A stretch of DNA of 64,000 nt from positions 868,001 to 932,000 of the forward strand of contig CM059622.1 in the NCBI GenBank assembly GCA_030435675.1, in the 5' to 3' direction. Below, in pieces: positions 42,130 to 52,586 of the stretch. The DNA comes from Steinernema hermaphroditum (lineage: Eukaryota > Nematoda > Chromadorea > Rhabditida > Steinernematidae). The position numbers and the translations under genes are program-made. Below the pieces are notes generated by a model. It did not search any database. It was not told the DNA's origin and was given only the letters and a program-made list of their open reading frames with translations. Positions within the stretch are counted from its first letter, which is position 1. The number at the start of each line of letters is the position of its first letter.

Positions 42130-42960
42130 ACAATTGAATAGAATATGGTCACGATATCCAAGTGCATACGGAACAAGAAGATCACTGAACCAACATGAAT
42201 CCAAACAAATAAATAGTCTATTAGCACATAACAGGTTTCCAACAATATGTCAAAGGAACGAAATTAGTGAAAGTACAACATCTTCACAACAAAGGGCGAT
42301 TAGTGACGAACGAGGCGCTCCAGGTAGGACTCGACGTACTCGGTGGCGATGTCCAAACGCACACGGGCCCTGTTGGCAGCGTCCAAGCAGCGGATCTTGA
42401 TGACGAACTCCAGCTTCTCGCGCTTGGGGTGGCTGTAGTCAATCACCTTGATGGTGCATCCGGTGAAGCGGCTCAGCATGTCAATGAAGTGCTGCGTGCC
42501 GATGAGGAACTGCTGCACGCGTCGGCCTTCCAGGAACGGACCGTCGGGCACGGGCACCTCCTGTCGGATGACGGCCTCAACGCCGCGGGGCGCCGGAAGT
42601 GCGATCGGGCCTCCGCCCACAAAGCTCCCGTCGTACACCGCCTTGCGGACTCGGGCAATTTCTGAAACAGACAAGGGTTACTGTGGGAGGGTGAGTGCCT
42701 CACCCTCCTCAAGGATGTTCATGGCAGCGTCCTCGTTGCCGGAAAAGAGCAGCTGCAGCTTCTCGCGCTCCTGCAGGAGTTCGGCGAAGTACTCGACCGT
42801 AGGCTGGCTGGTTCTCATGTAAGCCATCTCGTTAGTTGTTAGTAACTGAAACAAGAATCACCACTTCCGCAGAGATATTTCAACACACACCAATCGGACA
42901 CTTCGTACCAATCAAAAATCTCAGAAATTAGCTTAAAAGTTCAAAATAGCGACATGAAGG
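42130..42960 (-). repeat. Inverted gene duplication, arm 2 (with 6960-7775)
   Basis: Reverse-orientation copy of the STAR-type gene with its promoter and 3' flank. See arm 1. Confidence 0.85.
42300..42827 (-). CDS. Small STAR-type RNA-binding protein: QUA1 plus degenerate KH (copy 2)
   Basis: Exons on the minus strand 42827-42704 and 42661-42300, 161 residues, same exon lengths (124 and 362 nt) and intron position as copy 1. By eye the protein differs by an Arg-to-Gly change (SFVGGG) and Glu for Lys at the end of exon 1; all other residues appear the same. The leader has an acceptor-like TTTCAG 21 nt before the ATG, possibly a trans-splice site. It lies in the MSP block. Function is as argued for copy 1; the lost GxxG loop is shared, so it predates the duplication. 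Confidence 0.8.
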
Positions 42961-43300
42961 GATTACCGTAATTTGGGCGGTCCACTCAAAAGCCAAATCC
43001 GAATTTCAAACGCAAAATCCGAAATTTACACTGGCAATGCCAATTTATTCACATTGCCGTATCGTTCATCTTGCACATCGACACATCGTGCACGCCTCAG
43101 GAATCTTCCGGAAAGATTCATCACGATGACGACCAGTTCAGACTCGACAATACGATCAAATGACTGCATTTCGTGAAGGACGCATCTGCAAACGAGACGC
43201 ACTCAAACCAGGTAATGTCTCATTGGTAAAAATGAGACATGGCCGCTTATGGGCTCATATAAGGCCTGCATAGCATGGAGGAAGTCGACCAGCAGCAGCA
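42961..43300. other. Intergenic region between STAR copy 2 and first MSP gene
   Basis: Divergent promoter region for both genes. The last 70 bp is the conserved MSP proximal promoter. A short inverted repeat, AATGTCTCATT / AATGAGACAT, lies at about 43213-43240. Confidence 0.45.
43233..43300 (+). promoter_or_regulatory. Conserved MSP proximal promoter, copy 1
   Basis: AGACATGGCCGCTT, then TATA-like CATATAAG (43256-43263), then GGAGGAAGTCGACCAGCAGC just before the ATG. The same blocks, at the same spacing, precede the second MSP gene, while sequence further upstream differs. Confidence 0.65.
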
Positions 43301-43684
43301 ATGGCTCAATCCGTTCCCCCCGGTGACATCAACACCCAGCCCGGCTCGAAGATCGTCTTCAACGCGCCGTACGACGACAAGCACACCTACCACATCAAGA
43401 TCACCAACGCCGGAGGACGCCGCATCGGATGGGCCATCAAGACCACCAACATGAAGCGCCTCGGAGTCGACCCTCCCTGTGGAGTTTTGGACCCTAAGGA
43501 GAACGTGCTGATGGCCGTCTCGTGCGATTCGTTCGCCTACGGACAGGAGGACACCAACAACGACCGCATCACCATCGAGTGGACCAACACCCCCGACGGT
43601 GCCGCCAAGCAGTTCCGCCGCGAATGGTTCCAGGGAGACGGTATGGTGCGCCGCAAGAACCTCCCCATCGAGTACAACCCCTAA
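43301..43684 (+). CDS. msp: Major sperm protein (MSP), copy 1
   Basis: 127 residues, one exon, the exact family length. MSP polymerises without nucleotide into the filaments that drive nematode amoeboid sperm and is also released as a signal for oocyte maturation. Sequence features: start [10 protein letters not shown], immunoglobulin-like beta core with [15 protein letters not shown], and end [21 protein letters not shown]. The protein is identical to copy 2, which lies 2,026 bp downstream on the same strand; at least three silent differences are seen. AATAAA is at 43851-43856. Confidence 0.98.
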   Translation: MAQSVPPGDINTQPGSKIVFNAPYDDKHTYHIKITNAGGRRIGWAIKTTNMKRLGVDPPCGVLDPKENVLMAVSCDSFAYGQEDTNNDRITIEWTNTPDGAAKQFRREWFQGDGMVRRKNLPIEYNP

Positions 43685-43850
43685 GATGGTCATCGTCTGT
43701 GTATGATTGTATCTTGTATGTGCAGCTGAACGATGAATATAATTTTGTGTTTATCTCGGTGTTATTCGCGTCTCTTTTCCTTCTTTTGTTGCTTAACTGC
43801 TGTGGTCCGTGTAGGGACTCATCTCCACGCAGATTTCAATAACGGGATTC

Positions 43851-43856
43851 AATAAA
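43851..43856 (+). terminator. Poly(A) signal of MSP copy 1
   Basis: Canonical AATAAA, 167 bp after the stop codon. Confidence 0.5.
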
Positions 43857-43947
43857 CCCTGCAAATTGCATTATGACTCGGAGGTAAAAATATTTTTATG
43901 GTTCTCCGTGTGGTATAATAACAACAACAGTTTGTAAAATTGGGCTT

Positions 43948-44955
43948 CTATCGATCGCCCCTGACTTCATACTGCTGGATAATGTAGCACCGCGTTTTGT
44001 CGTTCCAAAACGCGTCAAACTTGATCCACGTTTCGGGTGCGATATTCTGGTCTTGTGTGCGGAAAAAGCCAATGACGAAGCGCTCTCTTTTATGAGGCGG
44101 GCAATACACTTCCACGGGGTCTTCAACGTTCTTCCTCTCGCGGATTTTTCCTTGCTTCTTGTACAAGATATCCTAGAGAATTCCACAACGGTCATCATAT
44201 ATTCATTGCGTAGCCTTACCTCGCGCTTTGTCTTAGGCTTGCTGAGCCCAAGCGGATCGTAATTATCATCGCTGTCATCATCGTAGATTGGCAGCTTTGA
44301 TTTGCAGCTCCTATTCCATGGCTGCAAGAACAATACGAACATAAGCAACAAATGACGACCGGAGGACATACAGCGTCGTTTACAAGAGGAGCATCGTCAT
44401 ATTCAATCGATTTCACGCGAATAGCACGGAATCGGCAGTCGTTTGGTCCTCGGTAGTCGACGTGGACAAAGCAACGAATGGCTACGTCTTGATATGGTGT
44501 TCCTCCGAGCTGAATGCTGTCGACGTCGATTTCGCCGAACAAGGTGGAGTAGACAGTCGTTTCAAAGTCGGTGTAGCGGAACACACAGACGCTCTCAATC
44601 TGAAAAAGACGTCGATCAATCACAGGAGCATTCTGCTTGCCTGATGCTTTCCGTCCTCGAAAAAGCACTCAAAACTCTTCTGATCGATCCGTTCGATGGC
44701 CAACATGAAGCCATTTCCGCCTGTGAACGTGACGACATCGCCGAACCGAAAGAACTCTTCCATTCGGATGTGTCTGCTGCGCGTCATCGTCGGGTCGTCC
44801 TTGATTCTGAAGAGCTCTCTGTGCATCAGGTAGAGCGGACGCGTGCTGTCGACGAAGACGGCCCCGACGAACTCGTCGTCCATGGGTGACGTGATGACGA
44901 TACCGGTCAGCCCGTGCTCGATGATTCTCGGGTTGTATGCAACCACCGGAGCCAT
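43948..44955 (-). CDS. Unrecognised four-exon gene between the MSP genes
   Basis: Minus-strand exons 44955-44641, 44599-44372, 44321-44220 and 44172-43948 join in frame to 289 residues. I do not recognise the family. Visible features: no signal peptide or membrane segment; an N-terminal block with GLTGIVITSPMDDEFVGAVF and a second block with FRYTDFETTVYSTLFG, which could be two small beta-rich domains; an acidic linker, YDDDSDDNYDPLG, followed by KPKTKR; and a C-terminal block with FVIGFFRTQDQ and ETWIKFDAFW. The first intron (44600-44640) begins GC rather than GT. It faces both MSP genes, so expression in the same tissue is possible. The start is the first ATG; an upstream exon cannot be excluded. 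Confidence 0.7.
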
Positions 44956-45326
44956 TGCTCTGAAAAGGGACGCAGATATGAATAATAATCACAATGGACA
45001 GCAATAGTTCCGCTAGCGTGAGGCGGCAAAACCTCCGATAAGGTGCGTGGGAGAAACACTCTCTGCAGAATCTGGCTGTTCGTTGTTCCAGAATTTTTAC
45101 TCGTCGTTGTTTTCTGCATTCGTGGTAGGAGTCAACGCACATTCAAAGGAAACATTCCGGAACACGATTAATGTCTGACTTTGCACCCAACCCAGTAATG
45201 CTTCACTGGTAGACTCTGTCCATCCACTGAGACGGAGAAGCCTCGAATTGTCTACAAATCAGACATGGCCGCTTGCGGGTCCATATAAGACCTGCGTAGC
45301 AAGGAGGAAGTCGACCAGCAGCAGCA
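44956..45326. other. Intergenic region upstream of second MSP gene
   Basis: Divergent promoter region. Only the final 66 bp is recognisably conserved with the other MSP promoter. Confidence 0.45.
45261..45326 (+). promoter_or_regulatory. Conserved MSP proximal promoter, copy 2
   Basis: AGACATGGCCGCTT, CATATAAG (45282-45289) and GGAGGAAGTCGACCAGCAGC, as in copy 1. Confidence 0.65.
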
Positions 45327-45710
45327 ATGGCTCAATCCGTTCCCCCCGGTGACATCAACACCCAGCCCGGCTCGAAGATCGTCTTCAACGCGCCGTACGA
45401 TGACAAGCACACCTACCACATCAAGATCACCAATGCCGGAGGACGCCGCATCGGATGGGCCATCAAGACCACCAACATGAAGCGCCTCGGAGTCGACCCT
45501 CCCTGTGGAGTTTTGGACCCTAAGGAGAACGTGCTGATGGCCGTCTCGTGCGATTCGTTCGCCTACGGACAGGAGGACACCAACAACGACCGCATCACCA
45601 TCGAGTGGACCAACACCCCCGACGGTGCCGCCAAGCAGTTCCGCCGCGAATGGTTCCAGGGAGACGGTATGGTGCGCCGCAAGAACCTCCCCATCGAGTA
45701 CAACCCTTAA
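45327..45710 (+). CDS. msp: Major sperm protein (MSP), copy 2
   Basis: 127 residues, one exon, identical protein to copy 1. Homology begins about 66 bp before the ATG and continues about 50 bp past the stop (GATGG.. then TGTGTATGATTGTATCTTGT), so the duplicated or converted unit is about 0.5 kb. No AATAAA is seen close behind, in contrast with copy 1. Confidence 0.98.
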   Translation: MAQSVPPGDINTQPGSKIVFNAPYDDKHTYHIKITNAGGRRIGWAIKTTNMKRLGVDPPCGVLDPKENVLMAVSCDSFAYGQEDTNNDRITIEWTNTPDGAAKQFRREWFQGDGMVRRKNLPIEYNP

Positions 45711-46073
45711 GATGGTTTCCATCTGTGTATGATTGTATCTTGTGTGTGTCGTCTTTATGGTGCCTCTAGATAAATTACTGCAACTTTAACTTGGTTTGAG
45801 GGGATCTGTGAATCAAGGGATTTGGTCTCGACGCGATGAGATTGAACGGTTGTGCTGTGTCGATGATACTCAAGTGCAGCTATTTGTGTCTTTCCTAAGG
45901 GTCGGATCATCGATTTTCTTCGATCTGTTCTGACGGCTCTTCAGTCTTGATGTACTTTTTCCACAGCTGATGTATGAAAACGATGCGTTTGGGGGTAAAG
46001 TGATGCAAAGAGCACCTGATTTCCACATTTGTACAGGTCGTGGCACTCGTAGCGCGCTCTTATATCCACAGAA
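45711..46073. other. Spacer between MSP copy 2 and coiled-coil gene
   Basis: 3' flank of MSP copy 2 and the presumed promoter of the next gene. Nothing further is seen. Confidence 0.4.
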
Positions 46074-46700
46074 ATGTGTTCAAAGATTTGCGAAGATCTC
46101 GTAGATGACCTCCGAGACATCATTTTCCTCTGGCGGATGAAATATGCCGAAGCTGAAGACAGAGTAACTAGGCTAAAAGCAGAAAACACAATTTTGAAGC
46201 GTCAGCTTGACGAGGCCGTCGATGAAATCGACGATTCACAGAAGATTATGAAGGAACAGCTCGAAGAGAGTATCATTCAACAAGAAGACCTCATCGACTC
46301 GATATCTGTTCTCCACGAAACACGTTCGTATTGTGTAGAAAAGGTCAAGAGGCTAACCGAAGAGAATCAGTCCATAATGGACTCGTTTCACAGCCTTCAA
46401 AAGGAGTTTTACTTCCAAAAGGAAGACCTGGATGCGGCCATAGACCGCATCGACTACCAGGAAAGGGAAAAAATCTGGATGGAAGTCGAGAATGAACTTC
46501 TACAAGAGAAACTCGATCTGTCCATAACTAATTTGGAACAGACGCGATTAGGATCGATTTACGAAGAAGAGGAGAGGAAATACAGTAGTTTACCGATGGA
46601 AAACGATTCAGGATTTTTGTCCGAAAACGACCAAAAGCTGGACTTCTTGAGAAACGTCACATTCAGAAGAAAAGCGAAAAGTAGAAGAAGTGTTTTGTAG
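46074..46700 (+). CDS. Intronless small coiled-coil protein, CYK-4 N-terminus-like (member 2)
   Basis: 208 residues, one exon. Nearly the whole protein up to residue 160 is heptad-rich (LKAENTILKRQLDEAVDEID). It carries YQEREKIWMEVENELLQ, then DSGFLSE, then a basic end, FLRNVTFRRKAKSRRS, all matched in the gene at 41463, so the two form a family. As there, the layout resembles the RACGAP1/CYK-4 N-terminus without C1 and GAP. DSGFLS also fits a beta-TrCP-type phosphodegron. It lies just after an MSP gene. Confidence 0.6.
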   Translation: MCSKICEDLVDDLRDIIFLWRMKYAEAEDRVTRLKAENTILKRQLDEAVDEIDDSQKIMKEQLEESIIQQEDLIDSISVLHETRSYCVEKVKRLTEENQSIMDSFHSLQKEFYFQKEDLDAAIDRIDYQEREKIWMEVENELLQEKLDLSITNLEQTRLGSIYEEEERKYSSLPMENDSGFLSENDQKLDFLRNVTFRRKAKSRRSVL

Positions 46701-46825
46701 TGTAGAGTTGACAAGGTTCACACCATAACACAGATAAAGCTTTATAAAATCTCAGCATGCCTCTATATACAAACAAAAGCCATGGCCTTCTTGGCCCCTT
46801 CCGAGTCACCACACCCGAGCGAACA

Positions 46826-49800
46826 TCACGATCCAGTGGTGATGACTTCTTGTCCTGTTCCCCGGACGAAGAGGGTCCTTTGAAGGCCGTTGGAGAGGAC
46901 TTCCAGGTAGTGAACGTAGTCTTTTATTCCATCGTCGGAGTGAGGAGGTTTGGGCAGATTCATGATAACGAGCTGCGAGTCGGCCGAGTGCTGTAGAACG
47001 ATTTCGTTGAGACGCACGGCGGTGTTCATCTTCTTGACCTTCGAGCGATCCAGGGCGCGCATCTTGCCTTCCGTTGAATCGTCACATCTGGAAGGAGAAC
47101 CAGTCTTTTGAATACGGAAAAGCGGCGCATACAGATCGACTTCGATCATATCCTCTTCACCCTTGTGCTTCTTGGCGAGAAGCTCCTTGGCCTCCTCCAT
47201 GAGCAGAGTGCGCTCGAAGGCGGTTTTCGCGATTTGGGCGTCGGCCAGCTCGACGACGAGGATAGCGGCGTCAATGCGGAGGGCGTAGACGTACGCCTCG
47301 AGCTCCTCCTTCATCCTGACGTTGTTGTCGTCGGCCTGCGCGATGGCGATGACCCGGAGAGAACAGTGGCGCCAGACGCGATGCTGCTTGAGGAGATAGG
47401 CGGCGAGCAGGCAGAGACCGCCGTCCTGCACGATCCAGTAGACGTCGACGGCACCGCTGAGCTTGACCGTAGCACCGGGGAAGTCGACAATGCCCTTGGC
47501 CACGAGGAGAGACATGTCCATGGCGACGCAAGCATGGAGCTTCTCGGAGAAGGGCCTGAATTCCTCGTCTTTGAGAGGCCAACTGAGAAGGAGGGTGTTC
47601 GGACGGAGACCACCCATGCCGACAGACTGGATGAGCGTGGCTAGAGATCCGGAAAGCTGAAAGGGAAACCGAAGCGTCTTCATCCCTAGAGCTAGGACGA
47701 CATACTTGATCTTCTCCATGGATGACAGTTTTGGCGAATCCGCGAAGTTTCAACTGCGCCATGTCGAACTCCATGCGCTCCTTGGCCTCTTCGGCCTTCT
47801 TACGGTCGTCCAGGCTGGCCGCGTCTCCGGACAAGAAGGAGACGACGATGCTGAGACCCTTGCCAGCCTTCAGCTGCGACGCCAACGCCATCAGGTTCGT
47901 GTAGCGCACGTCGACGGACTCCTTGGCGAAGGGCGTCGAATGGAGGAGGAGCAGCTGCGGACGCCAGTTCTTCGGGTGGGGCTCCTTCTCCTCGATCTTC
48001 TGCAGACTGTATTGCGCGGTGCTGAGGGCGACGCCGCGGATTCCGTCGCCCCACTCCTTCTTGGCGCCCTTCCACTCGACATACTTGTAGATGGCGGCGC
48101 AGAGGACGCACGACACGACGGCGTAGTCCCAGTGCGTGCTAAAGAGGACGTGTGACTTGGTCCCGCCTTGACAATACCTGAACATGATGAAGAGACAGAG
48201 GAAGGCGCCGAGGGCGGAGAGGGTCCAGTGGTAGAGACGGAAGCGAGGGCGCCAGTTGGGCGCTCCGAGCACGGAGTGGAGCACGCAGATGGCGTTGACG
48301 AAGGCGTAGCACATGAGGAAGAAGAAGTCGACGACGGCGGCGATCTGATCCATGGCGCCGAGCAGGATGGCCAGTTCGGCGATTACGGTAGTGAGCAGGA
48401 GGCCGACGAAGGGCTCATTGCTTTTGGTGAGGCGGGCGAACGGCGCCAGAACGGGGAGAACGTCGTCCTTGGCGATCGAGTGGAGAAGACGCGGCGCGGA
48501 GCAGAGGCACTGAAGCGCGGCGCCGAAGGTGGAGAGGAAGGCGCCGACGAGCAGGATCCACGGGCTCGGCCAGGCGAGGCTCGCCACCACCATTCCACCG
48601 TCCAGAGACATACCGTACTTGTCGCGGAGGAGCGGTCCCGCCACGGCGCCACCGAAGACGAACGCGAGGGAGAAGTAGATGAAGGAGGTGGTGAGGGTGG
48701 CGGCGATGGTGCCGCCGGGGATCGACGCCTGCGCATCTCTCAGGTCGCCGCTCATGTTGGTGCCGGTGAAGATGCCGGTGACGGCGGGGAAGTAGATGGC
48801 GAGGAGCAGGAAGAAGGAGGTGGAAACGTCCTGGAACACTTCGACGCCCTTGTCAGCCTGCTTCCCGAGGGCGAACTCGCCGAACTTCAAGTAGTTCGTG
48901 CCGAGATTCTCTGAAGGTGGTGACGGCTACGGTAGCGTTACGGTGGGCGCCTACCTATGAGAGCGTCGCTGGCGAAGCCGGGGAATCCGTTAATGCAGCG
49001 CATCTCGTTTTGAAGGAAGAGTTTGGAGCAGAAGCCGTTGGGGCAGAAGAGGTCGATTACGGTAGAGGCGCTAGGGAGAACTCTTTTTTTTTGCCTGTTT
49101 CGGGCACTTACTTCTTGACGCAGAAGTTGCACAGGTCGTCGATGCCGAAGTCTTCGGGGAGAATGTGTTTCGCCTGGAGAAGATGGTCGCCCAGCATGCA
49201 AATACTGAATGGGTTCTGGAGAAAAGCATTCAGGCTACCGTATACCTTTGCCCGGCATCGGGAAACAGCGACTTCTCGATGGCACCAGCGTAGCAGGACA
49301 AGATGGAAAGGACGACGCAGACGAGGGATACAGGGGCGAGGAGCTGCACGAACTTGACGCCCATGGCGACAATGGCGAACTCGACGATGAGGAGTACGGT
49401 AGCGTAGAAGCGGAGGTTGTGCGACATCATACCCATGAGGCCGGTGTGCACCGCTTTGCCGCCGATGGTCAGCTCGGGAGCGATGTAGAGAAGTAGAATT
49501 TCGACGCCGCCGACGAGGTACATCGACGTGGCTACGGTGTTGGCCAAGTAGAAGAGGATGCCGATGGCGGTGCCGAACTCGGGGCCCAAGTTGCGCGAGA
49601 TGAGGAAGTAGGGCCCGCCGCCCTCGACCTTGCCGTTGGTGGCGACAGCGGAGACGGAGATTGACGTTAGGAAGGTGCAGAAGCAGCAGAGGAAGAGCAT
49701 GAGGAAAGTCTGCCCGACGCCGGCGACGCCGACGCACCACGCGAGCCGGATGAACATGGTGACGCCGAGAATGTGCTGGATGGTGGGCAGGTAGACGCCG

Positions 49801-49955
49801 AGCATCACGCCCAGGTCGGCGCTCTTCTTCGCGCCTTCTTCATCTTCGGAGGCGCTGGGCGTCGTGAACGCTTTCAGAGTGGCACTGAAGAAGCTCTCCG
49901 CTTCAAAGAGTGCCAAGTTGTTGGCTTTTTCTGAATCGAAGTCCGAGTTCGCCAT
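46826..49955 (-). CDS. K-Cl cotransporter (SLC12, KCC subfamily)
   Basis: Minus-strand exons 49955-49246, 49204-49112, 49070-48955, 48910-47706 and 47656-46826 give 984 residues. KCCs export K+ and Cl- together, setting cell volume and neuronal chloride. Early transmembrane helices carry LGVYLPTIQHILGVTMFIRL and VEGGGPYFLISRNLG. After a shortened, Cys-containing extracellular loop (FCPNGF, FPGFASDALI) come GTNMSGDLRDAQASIPGGT, APRLL and PNWRPRFRLYHWTLS. The C-terminal cytosolic domain has EWGDGIRG, KNWRPQLLLL and AVRLNEIVLQ and ends GQEVITTGS where vertebrate KCCs end REVITIYS. NKCC-type transporters lack the KCC long loop and this ending. Length is a little below the 1,050-1,100 of vertebrates, mainly from a shorter loop and linker. 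Confidence 0.93.
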
Positions 49956-50308
49956 GATTCTTCTGGGTACGATAGATAACGGAGCAAGCTGTTTGAGTCA
50001 GAAACTGAAACAAGCTTCTGTAGTGAGAACGCCTCGACTGATGCCCATTTCTTCGGAACGAAGGCGTATTTATGCGAAAAATTGGCGAGCTCGCCGCTCG
50101 AAAGATCAACCAACGACCGACCCTTCGAACGTTGCGGAGTTCGTGATCGTATTAATTCGGATTAACCGTCTGCACTTTGCAGTTGCTGACTCTATGCTGT
50201 TTATAAAAGCGAAGCAACTGAAATGAAAACTCATCACAATCGAAGCATGCCGTCAACATTTTTCGGATTCGTTAAAATCATTAATAACTATGTACATAGT
50301 TACAAAAT
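49956..50308. other. Spacer between kinase and K-Cl cotransporter
   Basis: Both neighbours run leftward, so this is the kinase 3' flank and cotransporter promoter. A GATAGATAAC motif lies 15-25 bp upstream of the cotransporter ATG, with no other landmark. Confidence 0.4.
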
Positions 50309-51974
50309 CTAGACCTGATACGTGTCGAATGCAGTCATAGGCGGCGGTGGAGTCTCCTTAGGTGCAAGTACTTTAAAGATGCCTTCGAAATCTGGACGTT
50401 CCTTCGGATCTTGCGTGAAGCACAATGCCATCACGGCGGAGAGCACGTTCGGTGTTGCTTCGGGAGCTTGCATCGGCTGCTTGTTTGAGAGAATCTGTAG
50501 GTATGCGCATTCTCATAATGGTTACGGTTTAGAACGGTTACCTTCGCACGGGCTTGCGTATTGTTTTCGCCGGGGAATGGATCTGACTTGCAGCGACTAA
50601 ACACTTCCCAAATGAGCACTCCAAACGCCCAAACGTCGCTTTTCGTTGAGAATTCCCCTTTACGAAGAGTTTCCGGTGAAAGCCATTTAATAGGCATGTT
50701 CTTGAGACGGTCGAGCTTCAGAACGCTTTTATCCGCGACCGATAGGCCGAAATCGCTTATCTTAACTTCCTCGTTTTTTCCAAGTAGGCAGTTACGAGCC
50801 GCGATATCGCGATGAATTACCTGAAATAAATAGTGCTTTACTAAAACATACGATATCTATACCCACTTTTCGTCCTGCCAAATAGCACATCCCTCTACAG
50901 CCGTCGACGACGTAACGCGTCAATCGTTCTTTATCAATCGACGAATCGCTTTTTAGTTTCGACTGCAGCGAGCCACCGGATGCCAATTCCAACAGAATCA
51001 TAAGAGGCTCCTCCTGCGGGGCGACGCCAATCATTCGAACGATATTGGCATGATCAAAGCGGCGCATTAACTTCGCTTCTTTGACAAACTCCGTCCGCTG
51101 CTTCTTGTGCATGACGCCCTTGAGTTTCTTAACCGCCACGTCGATTATGTCGTTCTCGCCACGCTTTAGCGTTCCAATGTGAACGTCACCAAACGCTCCA
51201 CCACCGAGTTTCTTTTTCACTTCGACGTGCTCGTGTAAGATGTAAAACTCCGGACGAGGTACGGCTTTGACCAGAGTGGTGCCATCGGACTGAACCGGTG
51301 TTTTTGTATGCACGTGCTCTTCGATCAGGTCAGTCAGCTTCGACTTTTTGATCTGAGAGTGACGATGTCAGTGCAGATTTTGGAGCGCTAACGCTATTGA
51401 CATACCTCACGAAGGCACCATATCCCATCGGTGTAGTTGAGGAGGATGTGACGAATCCTGTTCTTGAAATACACAGACACGGCGTAGCGTGCTTTGCCGG
51501 ACACCTCCGTTTTGCGAACGAGAAAGTCGCCATCTGTTTTTAGCAGCTCCTCAATTTCTTCGCGTGGCATCAGGCCGTGGTACCACGGATTAGACGTCAG
51601 CGCTCTGGCCATCTCTTTGCTGGCAACATCCTCCGGAGGCTCCTTCTTTTGCGACTCATCACCCTTCTTCGCGATGCCCTTCGCCGTATTTGTTTGCATC
51701 GACGGCATGATGGAGCCCTGACACGTGTTCAAGGTGAGCTTGCTCGCATCCTGTTTGTCATTGGCCAGCCTGAAGAGGAAACAGTAAACGTGCTGGTCTG
51801 TCACAATCAAACGCCTACTTCTTCTTCGATTCAGACATGGCCGCCGACGACGAGGCAATCGTTTTCGCCGACAACTGCGACGTCTTGTTGCTCTGTCGTG
51901 GTTTCGGCTTTGCGTCTCTACAAACATAGAAGAAGTGCAAAGAGAAGAAGATGACGTGGAACCTACACTTTCAT
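50309..51974 (-). CDS. SH2-domain tyrosine kinase, nematode Fer/SPE-8-like
   Basis: Minus-strand exons 51974-51967 (8 nt), 51917-51819, 51769-51406, 51352-50867, 50820-50542 and 50494-50309 give 473 residues. It lacks the F-BAR region of true Fes/Fer kinases, as do the many short nematode relatives, several of which act in spermiogenesis. A Ser/Lys-rich start is followed by an SH2 domain (about 98-185; WYHGLM, FLVRK with Arg121 for phosphotyrosine), then the kinase (about 200-455): glycine loop [13 protein letters not shown] (Lys232), HRDIAARN (Asp324), DFGLS (Asp342), PIKWLSPE and [12 protein letters not shown]. All catalytic residues are present. The tiny first exon is chosen because it supplies an in-frame ATG; a start at MPSMQ within exon 3 is an alternative. 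Confidence 0.88.
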
Positions 51975-52586
51975 GGCGATGAGGAAACTCTCGCTTTGTT
52001 TCAGTCAGCGAACTCCGAAAGCGACGACAGCCGAACGCACCGGTGAAACCACCGACCGCCCGCGGGTAGCACTCGCACCTGAATGAATGCTGCGGAGAAC
52101 GACAGTGGACATTTCTTTCACATGACTGTGTTGTCTCATTTGAACAGCTTGGCAGACGCAAAATGCAGACTACCGTAATGTACCTCTAATGTATGAGGGA
52201 CTCGTCCTTAAATTTCCCTGATACATTACAGATACATTACGGTAGTCTGCATTTTGCATCGTCATTGGCGACATTAAAAACAACAAGAGGAGAGATCTCA
52301 AAATGCGTCAATGGCGTACTGGTTTGCACACGTAGTCTGTACGCTGTCAACCTGCATCCGATCCTTTCATTCTACACTTTATTTTATTTTTGTCTATTGT
52401 TGGCTTTCCACATCTGCAAGGAACTCTTCAGAGTACAGTTCTCTTCAGCGCCTGATTTTGTAGGCCTTGCAAATGAGACGCGAAGTGCACACCGAGACAG
52501 AAAAGGCCGTTCCTGACCAGACAGACTGACCTTTGCAGCCCTTTCCGGGCATTTGAGTCGACGCCCGTCGTTCAGATCGGTCAGCC
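51975..52586. other. Intergenic region between kinase and small membrane protein gene
   Basis: Divergent promoter region of the two genes. It contains the 25-bp-armed inverted repeat at 52158-52257 and otherwise nothing recognised. Confidence 0.45.
52158..52257. repeat. Perfect 25-bp inverted repeat upstream of the kinase
   Basis: GCAAAATGCAGACTACCGTA plus ATGTA (52158-52182) is repeated exactly in reverse complement at 52233-52257, with a 50-bp loop. It may be a small MITE or an RNA hairpin. Confidence 0.85.

Noticed and set aside
47108..48914. Long plus-strand open frames opposite the K-Cl cotransporter
   Set aside because: Antisense shadows of the strongly codon-biased cotransporter exons; the minus strand has the conserved protein.
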